Shown here in pieces: positions 25,240 through 33,409 of a DNA stretch of 64,000 nucleotides. Below the pieces are notes generated by a model, which was given only the letters and a program-made list of their open reading frames with translations, ran no database searches and had not been told where the DNA came from. Each line of letters opens with the position of its first letter. Positions within the stretch are counted from its first letter, which is position 1. Source of the stretch: Blautia sp. AF19-10LB (GTDB lineage: Bacteria > Bacillota > Clostridia > Lachnospirales > Lachnospiraceae); assembly GCF_003461245.1 (NCBI RefSeq), contig NZ_QTWS01000006.1, positions 6,985 to 70,984 on the forward strand, given 5' to 3'. The position numbers were made by a program, and so were the translations under genes.

Positions 25240-25548
25240 TTATTCTTCTGTTTTATTTTCTTTGGCTTTCATTCTTTCGAAGACCATTTCGTAGCCGTCG
25301 TTTCCGTAGTTAAGGGAACGGTTTACTCGGCTGATGGTTGCGGTTGAGGCCCCGGTCTTTTCGGAGATGTCCAGATATGTGCGCTTGTCAGTTAACATTT
25401 TAGCTACCTCAAAACGCTGTGAAAGAGAAAGAAGTTCGTTGATCGTGCATACATCTTCGAAGAAGGTATAGCATTCTTCTTTATTCTTCAAACAAAGGAT
25501 TGCCTCAAAAAGATGGTCAACCTCTTCCGTCCTGATTTTTTTACCCAT
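25240..25548 (-). CDS. yerC: TrpR-like protein, YerC/YecD family
   Basis: A 102-aa helical protein of the TrpR-related YerC/YecD family. The sequence ELLSLSQRFEVAKML leads into a helix-turn-helix, TYLDISEKTGASTATISRVNRSLNYG. In other Firmicutes the family is found next to helicase or purine genes; its regulatory target is unresolved, and it lacks the context of a tryptophan repressor here. SD (GGAGCAGG) present. It is divergent from rarA, and its 3' end meets the amidase fusion gene at a shared terminator. Confidence 0.9.
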   Translation of the reverse strand: MGKKIRTEEVDHLFEAILCLKNKEECYTFFEDVCTINELLSLSQRFEVAKMLTDKRTYLDISEKTGASTATISRVNRSLNYGNDGYEMVFERMKAKENKTEE

Positions 25549-25661
25549 TTTCCTGCTCCTTTAGCTTACATTCTGTTATATTTCACATATTAGTATTTTA
25601 ACACTTTAACTTGTGATAAGCAAGGGATTTTGTGATTTTCGTAACAAAACGGTGTGGATAG

Positions 25662-25690
25662 TTGAATTTCCTTTGAAAAGCAGGTATACT
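25662..25690 (+). promoter_or_regulatory. Promoter of rarA
   Basis: TTGAAT (25662-25667), 17-nt spacer, TATACT (25685-25690), about 40 nt before the ATG at 25730. Confidence 0.6.
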
Positions 25691-25729
25691 GGGAACAAAT
25701 GTACGAATTTTTCAGATTGGAGTATTGTT

Positions 25730-27049
25730 ATGGATTTATTTGAATATGCCAAATCTAAGACTCTGGACCGGGAGTCGCCTCTGGCTTCCAGGCTTCGTCC
25801 TACTACTCTGGATGAGGTTGTCGGGCAGGAGCATATTGTGGGGAAGGATAAATTGTTATATCGTGCGATCAAGGCGGATAAGCTGACTTCTGTTATTTTT
25901 TATGGGCCTCCGGGGACTGGTAAGACGACGCTTGCTAAGGTGATCGCGAATACGACCCGTGCCAATTTTACTCAGATCAATGCTACGGTTGCGGGCAAGA
26001 AGGATATGGAGCAGGTCGTAAAGGAAGCGCAGGAACAGCTTGGTATGTATGGTAAGAAGACCATTCTGTTCATCGACGAGATCCATCGTTTTAATAAAGG
26101 ACAGCAGGATTATCTTCTTCCGTTTGTGGAGGATGGAACGATCATATTGATCGGTGCAACGACGGAGAATCCTTATTTTGAGGTCAACGGTGCTCTTCTC
26201 TCCCGTTCTATTATTTTTGAGCTCAGGGCTCTGAGTCAGGAGAATATCCGCACGCTGATCCTGCGTGCAGTCAATGACTGTGATAAGGGAATGGGGAATT
26301 ATGGTGCTGTGATCGATGACGACGCGCTTGAATTTCTTTCTGATATGGCCGGCGGTGATGCGCGGAGTGCACTGAATGCCGTGGAGCTCGGGATCCTGAC
26401 AACTCCAAAGAGTGATGACGGTTATATCCATCTGACGCTTGATGTCGCTTCTGAATGCATCCAGAAGCGTGTGGTCCAGTATGATAAGCAGGGGGATAAT
26501 CATTATGATATCATTTCTGCTTTTATCAAAAGTATGCGTGGCTCCGATCCGGATGCGGCTGTCTATTATCTTGCCAAGATGCTTTACGCAGGGGAGGATA
26601 TCAAGTTTATTGCGCGCAGGATCATGATCCTTGCCTCTGAGGACATCGGAAATGCAGATCCGCAAGCACTCTGTGTGGCTGTTGCTGCTGCCCAGGCAGT
26701 TGAGCGTGTCGGCATGCCAGAAGCACAGATCATTCTTTCACAGGCAGTCACCTATATGGCATGTGCACCAAAGAGCAATGCCGCTGTAAACGCGATCTTT
26801 TCTGCCATGGACTCTGTCAAAAAGACCAGGACTACGGTTCCTGTTCATCTGCAGGATGCACATTATGGCGGGCATGAGAAGCTTGGTAAAGGGATCGGAT
26901 ATAAATATGCGCATGATTATCCAAATCATTATGTGAATCAGCAGTATCTGCCATCGGAGATCGAGGGCGAGAAGTTCTATGAACCAGGGGATCTTGGATA
27001 TGAGAAAACTCTCAACGAATATATGAAACATATAAAGGGTGAAGCTTAA
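25730..27049 (+). CDS. rarA: Replication-associated recombination protein A (MgsA/RarA AAA+ ATPase)
   Basis: A 439-aa clamp-loader-like AAA+ ATPase acting at stalled or gapped replication forks. Motifs: GQEHIVG near the N-terminus, Walker A GPPGTGKTT, Walker B LFIDEIHRFNKGQQD, sensor 1 GATTENP, and the C-terminal tetramerisation region ending YKYAHDYPNHYVNQQYLP. The ATG at 25730 is preceded by TTGGAG at 7 nt and gives the normal length; extending to 25613 would run through the promoter. The first third uses G/T-ending codons heavily, like the end of the preceding amidase gene. Confidence 0.95.
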   Translation: MDLFEYAKSKTLDRESPLASRLRPTTLDEVVGQEHIVGKDKLLYRAIKADKLTSVIFYGPPGTGKTTLAKVIANTTRANFTQINATVAGKKDMEQVVKEAQEQLGMYGKKTILFIDEIHRFNKGQQDYLLPFVEDGTIILIGATTENPYFEVNGALLSRSIIFELRALSQENIRTLILRAVNDCDKGMGNYGAVIDDDALEFLSDMAGGDARSALNAVELGILTTPKSDDGYIHLTLDVASECIQKRVVQYDKQGDNHYDIISAFIKSMRGSDPDAAVYYLAKMLYAGEDIKFIARRIMILASEDIGNADPQALCVAVAAAQAVERVGMPEAQIILSQAVTYMACAPKSNAAVNAIFSAMDSVKKTRTTVPVHLQDAHYGGHEKLGKGIGYKYAHDYPNHYVNQQYLPSEIEGEKFYEPGDLGYEKTLNEYMKHIKGEA

Positions 27050-27068
27050 CGGCTCCACCCTCTTATTT
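27036..27068. terminator. Candidate terminator between convergent rarA and DUF4364 genes
   Basis: AGGGTG (27036-27041) pairs with CACCCT (27056-27061), with an inner AGC/GCT pair, followed by CTTATTTT. The stem overlaps the end of rarA. Confidence 0.45.
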
Positions 27069-27586
27069 TATGAGATCAACTCTCCCATCAACATTTCATA
27101 TATATCCTGTGACTTCGCTGCCCAGCTCCGACAGATCTCCTGGGCGGCTTCTTTGTTCGGTGCAGCCATGCTCAGATCCATGATCGTAGAGGAATCCTTC
27201 TCTATGATCTGGCAGCGGACGGCATATCCGCCCTGCGGGGTCGTATAATAGTCAGCCGGGGTCAGGATCCGCTCCTGTACTTTGCAGCCACGACTTTCCA
27301 GATATTCCTTGACTTCATTCTTGATATCCTGTGAGATATCTTTTTCGAAGTAGGAAAGCGTCTTGCGTCCTTCTTCCGTCAGTTCATAGTAAGAACTGTT
27401 CGTGATCGTCCTTTTGTGGAGAAGTTCTGTCTCTGTCAGCTCTGACAGTACTTTCTGCAGCTGGAAATAATCGGTATATTCCCGGTCCAGGATAAACTCT
27501 GAAATCTGTGAATTTGTCAGTGCCTGTGTCGCGTGCTTCGCCATATATAATACGATCAGCTTATACGTTGTAAATGGATCTGCCAT
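27068..27586 (-). CDS. DUF4364-family winged-helix-like protein
   Basis: A 172-aa protein of the DUF4364 family common in Clostridia. The N-terminal 80 residues read as a winged helix (KLIVLYMAKHATQALTNSQISEFIL, then YYELTEEGRKTLSYF). The C-terminal half is a mixed alpha/beta domain ending in a helix. A role as a transcriptional regulator is likely from the fold, but no target is known. The ATG at 27586 with AAAGAGGTG at about 8 nt was preferred over a GTG three codons earlier. It follows the radical SAM gene in the same direction by 16 bp only. Confidence 0.85.
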   Translation of the reverse strand: MADPFTTYKLIVLYMAKHATQALTNSQISEFILDREYTDYFQLQKVLSELTETELLHKRTITNSSYYELTEEGRKTLSYFEKDISQDIKNEVKEYLESRGCKVQERILTPADYYTTPQGGYAVRCQIIEKDSSTIMDLSMAAPNKEAAQEICRSWAAKSQDIYEMLMGELIS

Positions 27587-27602
27587 TTGAGTCACCTCTT
27601 TC

Positions 27603-28586
27603 TTATTCTGACAGGGTGTGAAACTGCTTATTACTGTTCACTCCATTCACAGTAACTTGGTCAAAATTATACTGCTTCCCCTGCCAACTGTCACATACCT
27701 TCATCTGATGATGCAGAAGATTCAGGACTTCTCTCTTCCTGCCTGTCCATAGCGGAGCAAGTAAAAGTTCCTTCGGTCCGTCTCCTGTCATCCTGTGTAT
27801 GACGATCTCCGGATCCAGATGCTCGATGCACCGGATCAGCAGATTCAGATATTCTTCTCTTTCGTATACGTGGAATTTGCCCTCCAGATATTCCTGTGCA
27901 AGATCGGTGCCCTTAAGCACATGGAGAAGCTGAAGTTTGATTCCCTGTATGTCTCTGTGGTTCAAATATTCCATGGTAGCGAGAATGTCCTCCTCGGATT
28001 CCCCCGGAAGCCCCAGGATCGTGTGAACGATCACTTCGATCCCACGTTCCCGAAGATTTCTCACCGCTGTCTCAAATACCGAAAGAGGATATCCTCTCCG
28101 GATATATGCGGCCGTCCGCTCGTGGATCGTCTGAAGCCCAAGTTCGATCCATACCGGCTTGATCTGGTTCAGTTCCGTAAGAAGATCCAGAATATCTTCT
28201 CCCAGACAGTCCGGTCTTGTCCCGATTGACAGTGCCACCACAGATGGATGATGAATCGCTTCTGTAAAAATCTTCCTGAGATATTCCACCGGGGCATAGG
28301 TATTGGTATATGCCTGAAAATAAGCAATATATTTATGGATCGGGCGTTTCGCGGACAAAACAGCGATCTGGCTGTCGATCTGCTCTGTAATCGTCAGTGC
28401 CGCATCTGCCGCAAAATCACCGCTTCCGCCCTCACTGCAGAAAATACAGCCTCGGCTTCCGAGTTTCCCGTCACGGTTCGGACAGGACATACCGCCGTTC
28501 AGCGTCACCTTGTATACCTTTTCGCCAAAGGTCTCTCTCAGCATATAGTCAAGTGAATGGTACGGTTTACCATTCCAGTTTCTCAT
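27603..28586 (-). CDS. Radical SAM protein, TIGR01212/YtqA family
   Basis: A 327-aa radical SAM enzyme. The cluster-binding Cys set is in CPNRDGKLGSRGCIFC, an extended form rather than plain CxxxCxxC, as in the Elp3-related TIGR01212 group. A SIGTRPDC block and GLPGESEEDI are further family marks. The reaction is not established for most members; RNA or nucleotide modification has been suggested. Its ATG overlaps the stop of the upstream YesL gene by 4 nt. The last 30 codons include a 27-bp dispersed repeat (27630-27656), so the C-terminus may have been altered by repeat insertion. Confidence 0.9.
   Translation of the reverse strand: MRNWNGKPYHSLDYMLRETFGEKVYKVTLNGGMSCPNRDGKLGSRGCIFCSEGGSGDFAADAALTITEQIDSQIAVLSAKRPIHKYIAYFQAYTNTYAPVEYLRKIFTEAIHHPSVVALSIGTRPDCLGEDILDLLTELNQIKPVWIELGLQTIHERTAAYIRRGYPLSVFETAVRNLRERGIEVIVHTILGLPGESEEDILATMEYLNHRDIQGIKLQLLHVLKGTDLAQEYLEGKFHVYEREEYLNLLIRCIEHLDPEIVIHRMTGDGPKELLLAPLWTGRKREVLNLLHHQMKVCDSWQGKQYNFDQVTVNGVNSNKQFHTLSE
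27630..27656 (+). repeat. 27-bp palindromic repeat, copy A
   Basis: This copy differs at 2 positions from the reverse complement of 29326-29352. TTACTGT and ACAGTAA form the outer arms, and a near-direct GTTCAC/ATTCAC pair lies between them. It is inside the 3' coding end of the radical SAM gene. Confidence 0.7.
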
Positions 28587-29242
28587 TCTGCCTTTCCTCC
28601 GTCCTCTGCGCCTTCCGGAATATAATTCTCAAAGATCTTTACCAGGAAAAATGAGTTGCAGTATGCAACCACTGCCCCGCCGATCACAAGACAGATCAGT
28701 GCGATCGTCGCCTGCATCCTGAATGTCGGTGCAAAAGATACCAGAATGATCGGACATGCACAGACTGCTGCCATCAGGACCGTATACGGAAGATGACGAA
28801 CAGACATCAGCACCGCATTGATGAACGTATTTCTGGTAGAATTATAAAATTTCGCCAGAACTGGATAAATATACAGGAATACCATCACATACAGAACGCT
28901 GAATGCAAGGAAAATGATATTCATGATCTGTCCAAGCGGCTGTCCCATCTGCTTTACGATTCTCATATCCACATAAAGGATCACTGCCAGCACAAGCATG
29001 ATCAGGTTGATCACCGTTGCCTGTTTGAAATTCTGTTTGAAAGATTTAAAAAAGCTCTTGATTATGTAGGACTCTTCGTTCTTTACCATCTTCATGGTCA
29101 CATAAAACATCGCTGTGATCGATGCCCCCGCTGTCACGATCGGGATGCAGCAGATCAGACATAGGATATTCAAAATAAATAAATCTGCGACCTTTCCCAT
29201 AAATGTAAAAAACTTATTATCCATACTGAAAAATCTGTCCAT
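28583..29242 (-). CDS. YesL-family (DUF624) membrane protein
   Basis: A 219-aa polytopic protein with the DUF624 opening (FFTFMGKVADLFILNILCLICCIPIVTAGAS) and about five further helices. YesL-type proteins frequently sit near sugar transport or polysaccharide genes, but their function is unproven. AAGGAG precedes the ATG. It is cotranscribed with the radical SAM gene (4-nt overlap). Confidence 0.88.
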   Translation of the reverse strand: MDRFFSMDNKFFTFMGKVADLFILNILCLICCIPIVTAGASITAMFYVTMKMVKNEESYIIKSFFKSFKQNFKQATVINLIMLVLAVILYVDMRIVKQMGQPLGQIMNIIFLAFSVLYVMVFLYIYPVLAKFYNSTRNTFINAVLMSVRHLPYTVLMAAVCACPIILVSFAPTFRMQATIALICLVIGGAVVAYCNSFFLVKIFENYIPEGAEDGGKAE

Positions 29243-29286
29243 TTTTTACTCCTTTTTCTGCTGAATTGATAAACTCATTATATATC

Positions 29287-29315
29287 AGTATAACGAAATT
29301 GAGCAGAAAAAGCAA
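29287..29315 (-). promoter_or_regulatory. Promoter of the YesL / radical SAM / DUF4364 unit
   Basis: TTGCTT (29310-29315), 17-nt spacer, TATACT (29287-29292) on the minus strand, about 45 nt before the ATG. Confidence 0.55.
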
Positions 29316-29325
29316 TGACAAACCT

Positions 29326-29352
29326 GTTACTGTGAACGGAGTGAACAGTAAC
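29326..29352 (-). repeat. 27-bp palindromic repeat, copy B
   Basis: GTTACTGT (29326-29333) and ACAGTAAC (29345-29352) are perfect 8-bp arms; the reverse complement matches 27630-27656 at 25 of 27 positions. It lies between the deacetylase stop and the YesL promoter. Confidence 0.75.
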
Positions 29353-29372
29353 ACAAACCTTTCACGATATGG

Positions 29373-30104
29373 TCATGGTACGATCAGTTCATCTACTGTC
29401 ACAAACTCATAACCTTTTTCTTTCAGCCGGTCGATAATGAGAAGGGCTGCCTCCACGCTGGTCTGATATTCGTCGTGCATAAGGATGATCGAACCGTCCT
29501 CCGGTTCTTCTCCTGCTGCCTTGAGGATCGCATCCACATTCTGGCTTTTCCAGTCAAGTGTGTCAATATCCCAGAATACGGGCAGCATCTCGACGCAGAG
29601 CTCCATGTTTTTCTTCCAGGCTCCATAAGGAGGACGCATGTATTCCGGATACTTTCCTGTCGCCTCATAGATCTCATTGTTTGTTTTGAGTATCTCCTGC
29701 CGGGCTGTAGTCTCCGGGATCTTGTTGAGCTGTACGTGATTATACGTATGATTTCCCAGAAGATGTCCTTCCGCCTGCATCCTCTGCACCAGTTCCTGAT
29801 TCTCCTTCACATTTTTGCCCAGAAGAAAAAAAGTTGCCCGGACATTTCTCTCTTTCAGTCCATCCAGAAGAAGCGGTGTATATTTCGGACTTGGACCGTC
29901 ATCGAAGGTCAGTGCTACTTCAGGATGTGCCTGGCTCTGCTCCATAAGTTCCTGTTCCATCAGCCGGAGCATCCCCTCTCCTGCAACAAGCCTGGCTGCC
30001 TTATTTCCGATCGTCTGTACAGCCTCCGGTTCTTTTCCTGCAGACCAGACAGTTCCCATGAGCAATAGAAGTACAACAACTATCCCTGAAAAAAATTTTC
30101 TCAT
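29373..30104 (-). CDS. Polysaccharide deacetylase (NodB/CE4 family), secreted
   Basis: A 243-aa protein with an N-terminal signal peptide or anchor (about 1-22) and a NodB homology domain. CE4 motifs: TFDDGP (motif 1, metal Asp and catalytic Asp), HTYNH (motif 2, HxxxH metal ligands), RPPYG (motif 3), a WDIDTLDW stretch (motif 4) and ILMHD (motif 5). All catalytic residues are present, so it should be an active metal-dependent N-deacetylase of peptidoglycan or another acetamido polysaccharide. It is monocistronic, between the liv operon terminator and a dispersed repeat. Confidence 0.92.
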   Translation of the reverse strand: MRKFFSGIVVVLLLLMGTVWSAGKEPEAVQTIGNKAARLVAGEGMLRLMEQELMEQSQAHPEVALTFDDGPSPKYTPLLLDGLKERNVRATFFLLGKNVKENQELVQRMQAEGHLLGNHTYNHVQLNKIPETTARQEILKTNNEIYEATGKYPEYMRPPYGAWKKNMELCVEMLPVFWDIDTLDWKSQNVDAILKAAGEEPEDGSIILMHDEYQTSVEAALLIIDRLKEKGYEFVTVDELIVP

Positions 30105-30152
30105 ATCTACCCTGCCTGCCCTGTACTCCCTTCAATATATGCATGAAAGCAT

Positions 30153-30191
30153 AAAAAAAGAACGGGGACAGTGTTTTAAAAACACCGCCCC
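30153..30191 (-). terminator. Terminator of the branched-chain amino-acid operon
   Basis: A long stem (GGGGACAGTGTTT near 30164 pairing with AAACACCGCCCC up to 30191) is followed on the minus strand by seven T residues (30153-30159), after the cytidylate-kinase-like gene. Confidence 0.85.
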
Positions 30192-30201
30192 CAACTGGCT
30201 T

Positions 30202-30828
30202 TTATTTTCCAAGCATGATCTTTAACTGTGCTTCGATCGCATCAACGCATTTCTCAAATCCGAGTTTGCCGCTGTTCAGGCAAAGGTCGTAATTTGTCGC
30301 ATCGTTCCAGACACCGCCTGCAAATTTATGGTAGTAGTCCTGTTTGCGCTTGTCATCCTTGAGAAGGAATTTCTCCACATCTTCTCTTGATCCGGAGATC
30401 TTCTCAGAAGCCTGCTCTACACGGAACTCCCATGGTGCATGGATGAATACACGCAAGGTATTCGGACGATCCTTGAATACATAGTTTACACAGCGTCCTA
30501 CGATCACGTAGGATTCTTTTTCTGCAAGGTCGTTGACTACTTTAGCCTGGTAGTTAAAAAGATTCTCATCGGAGATGAAATCCTTGCTGCCTGGCTGGTG
30601 CAGGTCTCCCTTGTAGATGCTGTCCTTGCTGCCAAAAAGAGAAGTCTTGACTTTATCTCCCGCTTCTACTTTGCCGAAAAGTTTTACGTCAATTCCACTC
30701 TCATCAGATGCCATCTGAATGATCTGCTTGTCATAGAAAGAAATCCCCAGACGCTCTGCTAGCATTTTGCCGACGGTACGTCCGCCGCTTCCATACTGTC
30801 TTGCAATTGTGATTACAACCTGATCCAT
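30202..30828 (-). CDS. Cytidylate-kinase-like family protein
   Basis: A 208-aa P-loop protein opening MDQVVITIARQYGSGGRTVGKMLAERLG, a phosphate-binding loop of the cytidylate-kinase-like (AAK6) family. It keeps the nucleoside-kinase fold but differs from true Cmk in the substrate region, so its phosphate acceptor is unknown. The ATG at 30828 follows AAGGAGG at 8 nt; a longer frame would extend into livF. It lies 13 bp after livF and before the operon terminator, hence cotranscribed with the liv genes. Paralogues of this family appear in various clostridial operons. Confidence 0.88.
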   Translation of the reverse strand: MDQVVITIARQYGSGGRTVGKMLAERLGISFYDKQIIQMASDESGIDVKLFGKVEAGDKVKTSLFGSKDSIYKGDLHQPGSKDFISDENLFNYQAKVVNDLAEKESYVIVGRCVNYVFKDRPNTLRVFIHAPWEFRVEQASEKISGSREDVEKFLLKDDKRKQDYYHKFAGGVWNDATNYDLCLNSGKLGFEKCVDAIEAQLKIMLGK

Positions 30829-30841
30829 TATTGATTCCTCC

Positions 30842-31552
30842 TTATTCTCCCAGATATGCTTTCTGGACAGATTCATCATGAAGCAGATCATCTGCTTTGC
30901 CTTCCAGAGTAATGCTTCCTGTCTCAAGGACATACGCTCTGTCAGCGATAGAAAGGGCTTTCTTTGCGTTCTGCTCAACGAGGAGAACGGTTGTGCCGCT
31001 TTCACTTACTTCTTTGATAATATCAAAGATTTCATTTACAAAGATCGGGGAAAGCCCCATAGACGGCTCATCCATCAGGATGATGCTCGGTTTACTCATC
31101 AGAGCACGTCCCATTGCAAGCATCTGCTGCTCACCACCGGAAAGTGTACCGGCACGCTGTCCTGTACGTTCTTTCAGACGCGGGAATCTCTTGTAAACCA
31201 TCTCGAGGCTCTGTGCGATCTCGTTTTTGTCTTTTCTTGTGTAAGCACCCATCAGAAGATTTTCGTATACAGACATGTCTGAAAATACACGTCTTCCTTC
31301 CGGTACATGTGCCATACCCATCTCGACGATCTTGTGTGCAGGTGTCTTTGTGAGGTCTTTGCCGCCAAACATGATACTTCCTGCTTTTGCCGGGATGATT
31401 CCGGTCAGTGTCTGCAGTGTGGTTGTCTTACCGGCACCGTTCGCGCCGATCAGTGCGATAACTTCTCCCTGTTCTACATGAAAGGAAATTCCCTTCAATG
31501 CCTGGATAACACCATAATAAACCTGGAGATCTTTTACTTCCAACATTGACAT
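30842..31552 (-). CDS. livF: Branched-chain amino-acid ABC transporter ATPase LivF
   Basis: A 236-aa ABC ATPase of the hydrophobic amino-acid uptake family. Walker A GANGAGKTT, signature LSGGEQQML, Walker B IILMDEPSMGL, and the H-loop region replaced by VEQNAKKAL, typical for LivF. Pairs with LivG on the LivHM permease. GGAGG precedes the ATG at 8 nt. Confidence 0.95.
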   Translation of the reverse strand: MSMLEVKDLQVYYGVIQALKGISFHVEQGEVIALIGANGAGKTTTLQTLTGIIPAKAGSIMFGGKDLTKTPAHKIVEMGMAHVPEGRRVFSDMSVYENLLMGAYTRKDKNEIAQSLEMVYKRFPRLKERTGQRAGTLSGGEQQMLAMGRALMSKPSIILMDEPSMGLSPIFVNEIFDIIKEVSESGTTVLLVEQNAKKALSIADRAYVLETGSITLEGKADDLLHDESVQKAYLGE

Positions 31553-31565
31553 TTGATTTTCCTCC

Positions 31566-32324
31566 TTATTCTCCCAGATATGCAGTGACTACTGCCGGAT
31601 CTTTCAGAACCTTCAGAGTCTCGCCCTGTGCAAGCACCTGTCCGAAGTTCAGTACGGTTACTTCTTCACAGATACCGCCGACCAGTTTCATATCATGCTC
31701 GATCAGAAGAGTGGTCATATCAAAATGTTTCTGTACGAAACGGATGGTATCCATCAGTTCCTGTGTTTCATTCGGGTTCATACCTGCAGCCGGCTCATCC
31801 AGAAGAAGAAGCTTCGGATCGGTTGCCAGTGCTCTGGCGATCTCGAGTTTACGCTGTTTACCATATGGAAGGTTTCCTGCAAGGGTATCTGCTTCTTTGT
31901 CGAGGTCGAATACCTTGAGGATCTCCATTGCTTTTTCATTCATTTCTTTTTCTACTTTGTGATATTTCGGAAGTCTTAAGATTCCGGTCAGGGTAGAATA
32001 AGAATGATGATTGTGAAGTCCGACCTTGACGTTGTCAAGAACCGGCATATCCTTGAACAGACGGATGTTCTGGAATGTTCGCGCGATACCTGCTTTGTTG
32101 ATCTCGATCGTGCTCTTACCTGTGATATCCTGTCCGTCCAGTTTGATGATACCCTCGGTCGGTTTGTATACACCTGTTAGAAGGTTGAAGATTGTTGTTT
32201 TGCCGGCACCGTTCGGTCCGATCAGTCCGTAGAGCTGACCTTTTTCGATTGATACATTGAATCCGTCAACTGCGCGAAGACCGCCGAACTGGATAGCCAG
32301 ATGATTTACTTCCAACATTGCCAT
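31566..32324 (-). CDS. livG: Branched-chain amino-acid ABC transporter ATPase LivG
   Basis: A 252-aa ABC ATPase with Walker A GPNGAGKTT, a LivG-specific insert (TFQNIRLFKDMPVLDNV), signature LPYGKQRKLEIARAL (YGKQ variant usual for LivG), Walker B LLLLDEPAAGMNP and H-loop IEHDM. It forms a heterodimer with LivF. It starts two nt before livM's stop region and continues the operon order K-H-M-G-F. Confidence 0.95.
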   Translation of the reverse strand: MAMLEVNHLAIQFGGLRAVDGFNVSIEKGQLYGLIGPNGAGKTTIFNLLTGVYKPTEGIIKLDGQDITGKSTIEINKAGIARTFQNIRLFKDMPVLDNVKVGLHNHHSYSTLTGILRLPKYHKVEKEMNEKAMEILKVFDLDKEADTLAGNLPYGKQRKLEIARALATDPKLLLLDEPAAGMNPNETQELMDTIRFVQKHFDMTTLLIEHDMKLVGGICEEVTVLNFGQVLAQGETLKVLKDPAVVTAYLGE

Positions 32325-32326
32325 GG

Positions 32327-33397
32327 TTAAGCTGCCTCCTTTTTGTTCTTAGTGCCTTTGATCTTTTCCATTACGCGTGCTCTCCAGTTTCTTGCTGCCG
32401 GTGCCCAGTTAAAGAGCATCATAACGATCAGGACGATCGCATAGATGAGCATACGATAGTTTGCAAATCCACGGAGAAGTTCCGGAAGTGCATAGAGGAT
32501 GATCGCTGCGATCATGGAACCTCTCAGGTTTCCGATTCCACCAAGTACGACATATACCAGGATCAGGATAGACATGTTGTAGTCAAATCCGGATACCTTT
32601 AACATGGAAAGGTTGTGTGCATAGAGAACACCTGCAACACCTGCGAGGGCTGCGGAGATCGTGAATGCAAGAAGTTTGAACTTGGTAACATCGATACCTA
32701 CGGATTCTGCTGCGATACGGTTATCTCTGGTTGCCATGATAGCACGTCCGCTTCTGGAGTTTACAAGGTTCTGTACGATGAACAGTGTAAGAAGAACCAG
32801 AAAGATTCCGATCGGGAAAAAGTAATGTTTGACATCTTTGTAAAGAGCACCTGTTCCGGAGATACCAAGCGCACCTTTGAGGATCTGTTTGCCGCCTGCT
32901 TCCAGTTTGAGACTTGCGGCACTTGTTGCTACGTGAAGTCCTTTTTCGTCAAAACCGATATACAGGATGTTGATCAGGTTCTTGATGATCTCACCGAATG
33001 CCAGGGTTACGATCGCAAGGTAGTCACCACGAAGTCGAAGTACCGGGATACCGATAATCACACCAAACACGGCTGCTACTGCTGCGCCGATCAGGATCGC
33101 CAGGATAAATCTCGGAACCTGCGGGATATCGCTTGCGATATGTGAAAATAATGCACTGGAATACGCGCCGACACACATGAATCCTGCATGACCAAGGCTC
33201 AGCTCACCGGAAAAACCTACTACCAGGTTCAGGGAGATCGCTGCGATCACATAAACACACAGCGGAACCAGAAGACCTGTAAGAAGTCTGGACAGATGTC
33301 CTGTACCGGAAAGGATCTGTACGATCACAAAAAGTGCGATCACGATCCCATAGTTGATCATATTGTTTTTTACTGTTTTGTTCATTGTTTTCTTCAT
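32327..33397 (-). CDS. livM: Branched-chain amino-acid ABC transporter permease LivM
   Basis: A 356-aa polytopic permease with the family blocks GYSGxLSLGHAGF-like (VGFSGELSLGHAGFMCVGAY), RLRGDYLAIVTLAFGEI and an EAA-type cytoplasmic loop (ATRDNRIAAESVGIDV). The ATG at 33397 follows AAGGGG at 8 nt; a GTG three codons upstream is the alternative. Pairs with LivH to form the membrane channel. Confidence 0.94.
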   Translation of the reverse strand: MKKTMNKTVKNNMINYGIVIALFVIVQILSGTGHLSRLLTGLLVPLCVYVIAAISLNLVVGFSGELSLGHAGFMCVGAYSSALFSHIASDIPQVPRFILAILIGAAVAAVFGVIIGIPVLRLRGDYLAIVTLAFGEIIKNLINILYIGFDEKGLHVATSAASLKLEAGGKQILKGALGISGTGALYKDVKHYFFPIGIFLVLLTLFIVQNLVNSRSGRAIMATRDNRIAAESVGIDVTKFKLLAFTISAALAGVAGVLYAHNLSMLKVSGFDYNMSILILVYVVLGGIGNLRGSMIAAIILYALPELLRGFANYRMLIYAIVLIVMMLFNWAPAARNWRARVMEKIKGTKNKKEAA

Positions 33398-33409
33398 TCT
33401 GACCACCCC

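Noticed and set aside
27630..29352. Insertion-sequence ends formed by the two inverted 27-bp copies
   Set aside because: The genes between them (radical SAM and YesL) are ordinary chromosomal genes, with no transposase, so a composite element is not supported.
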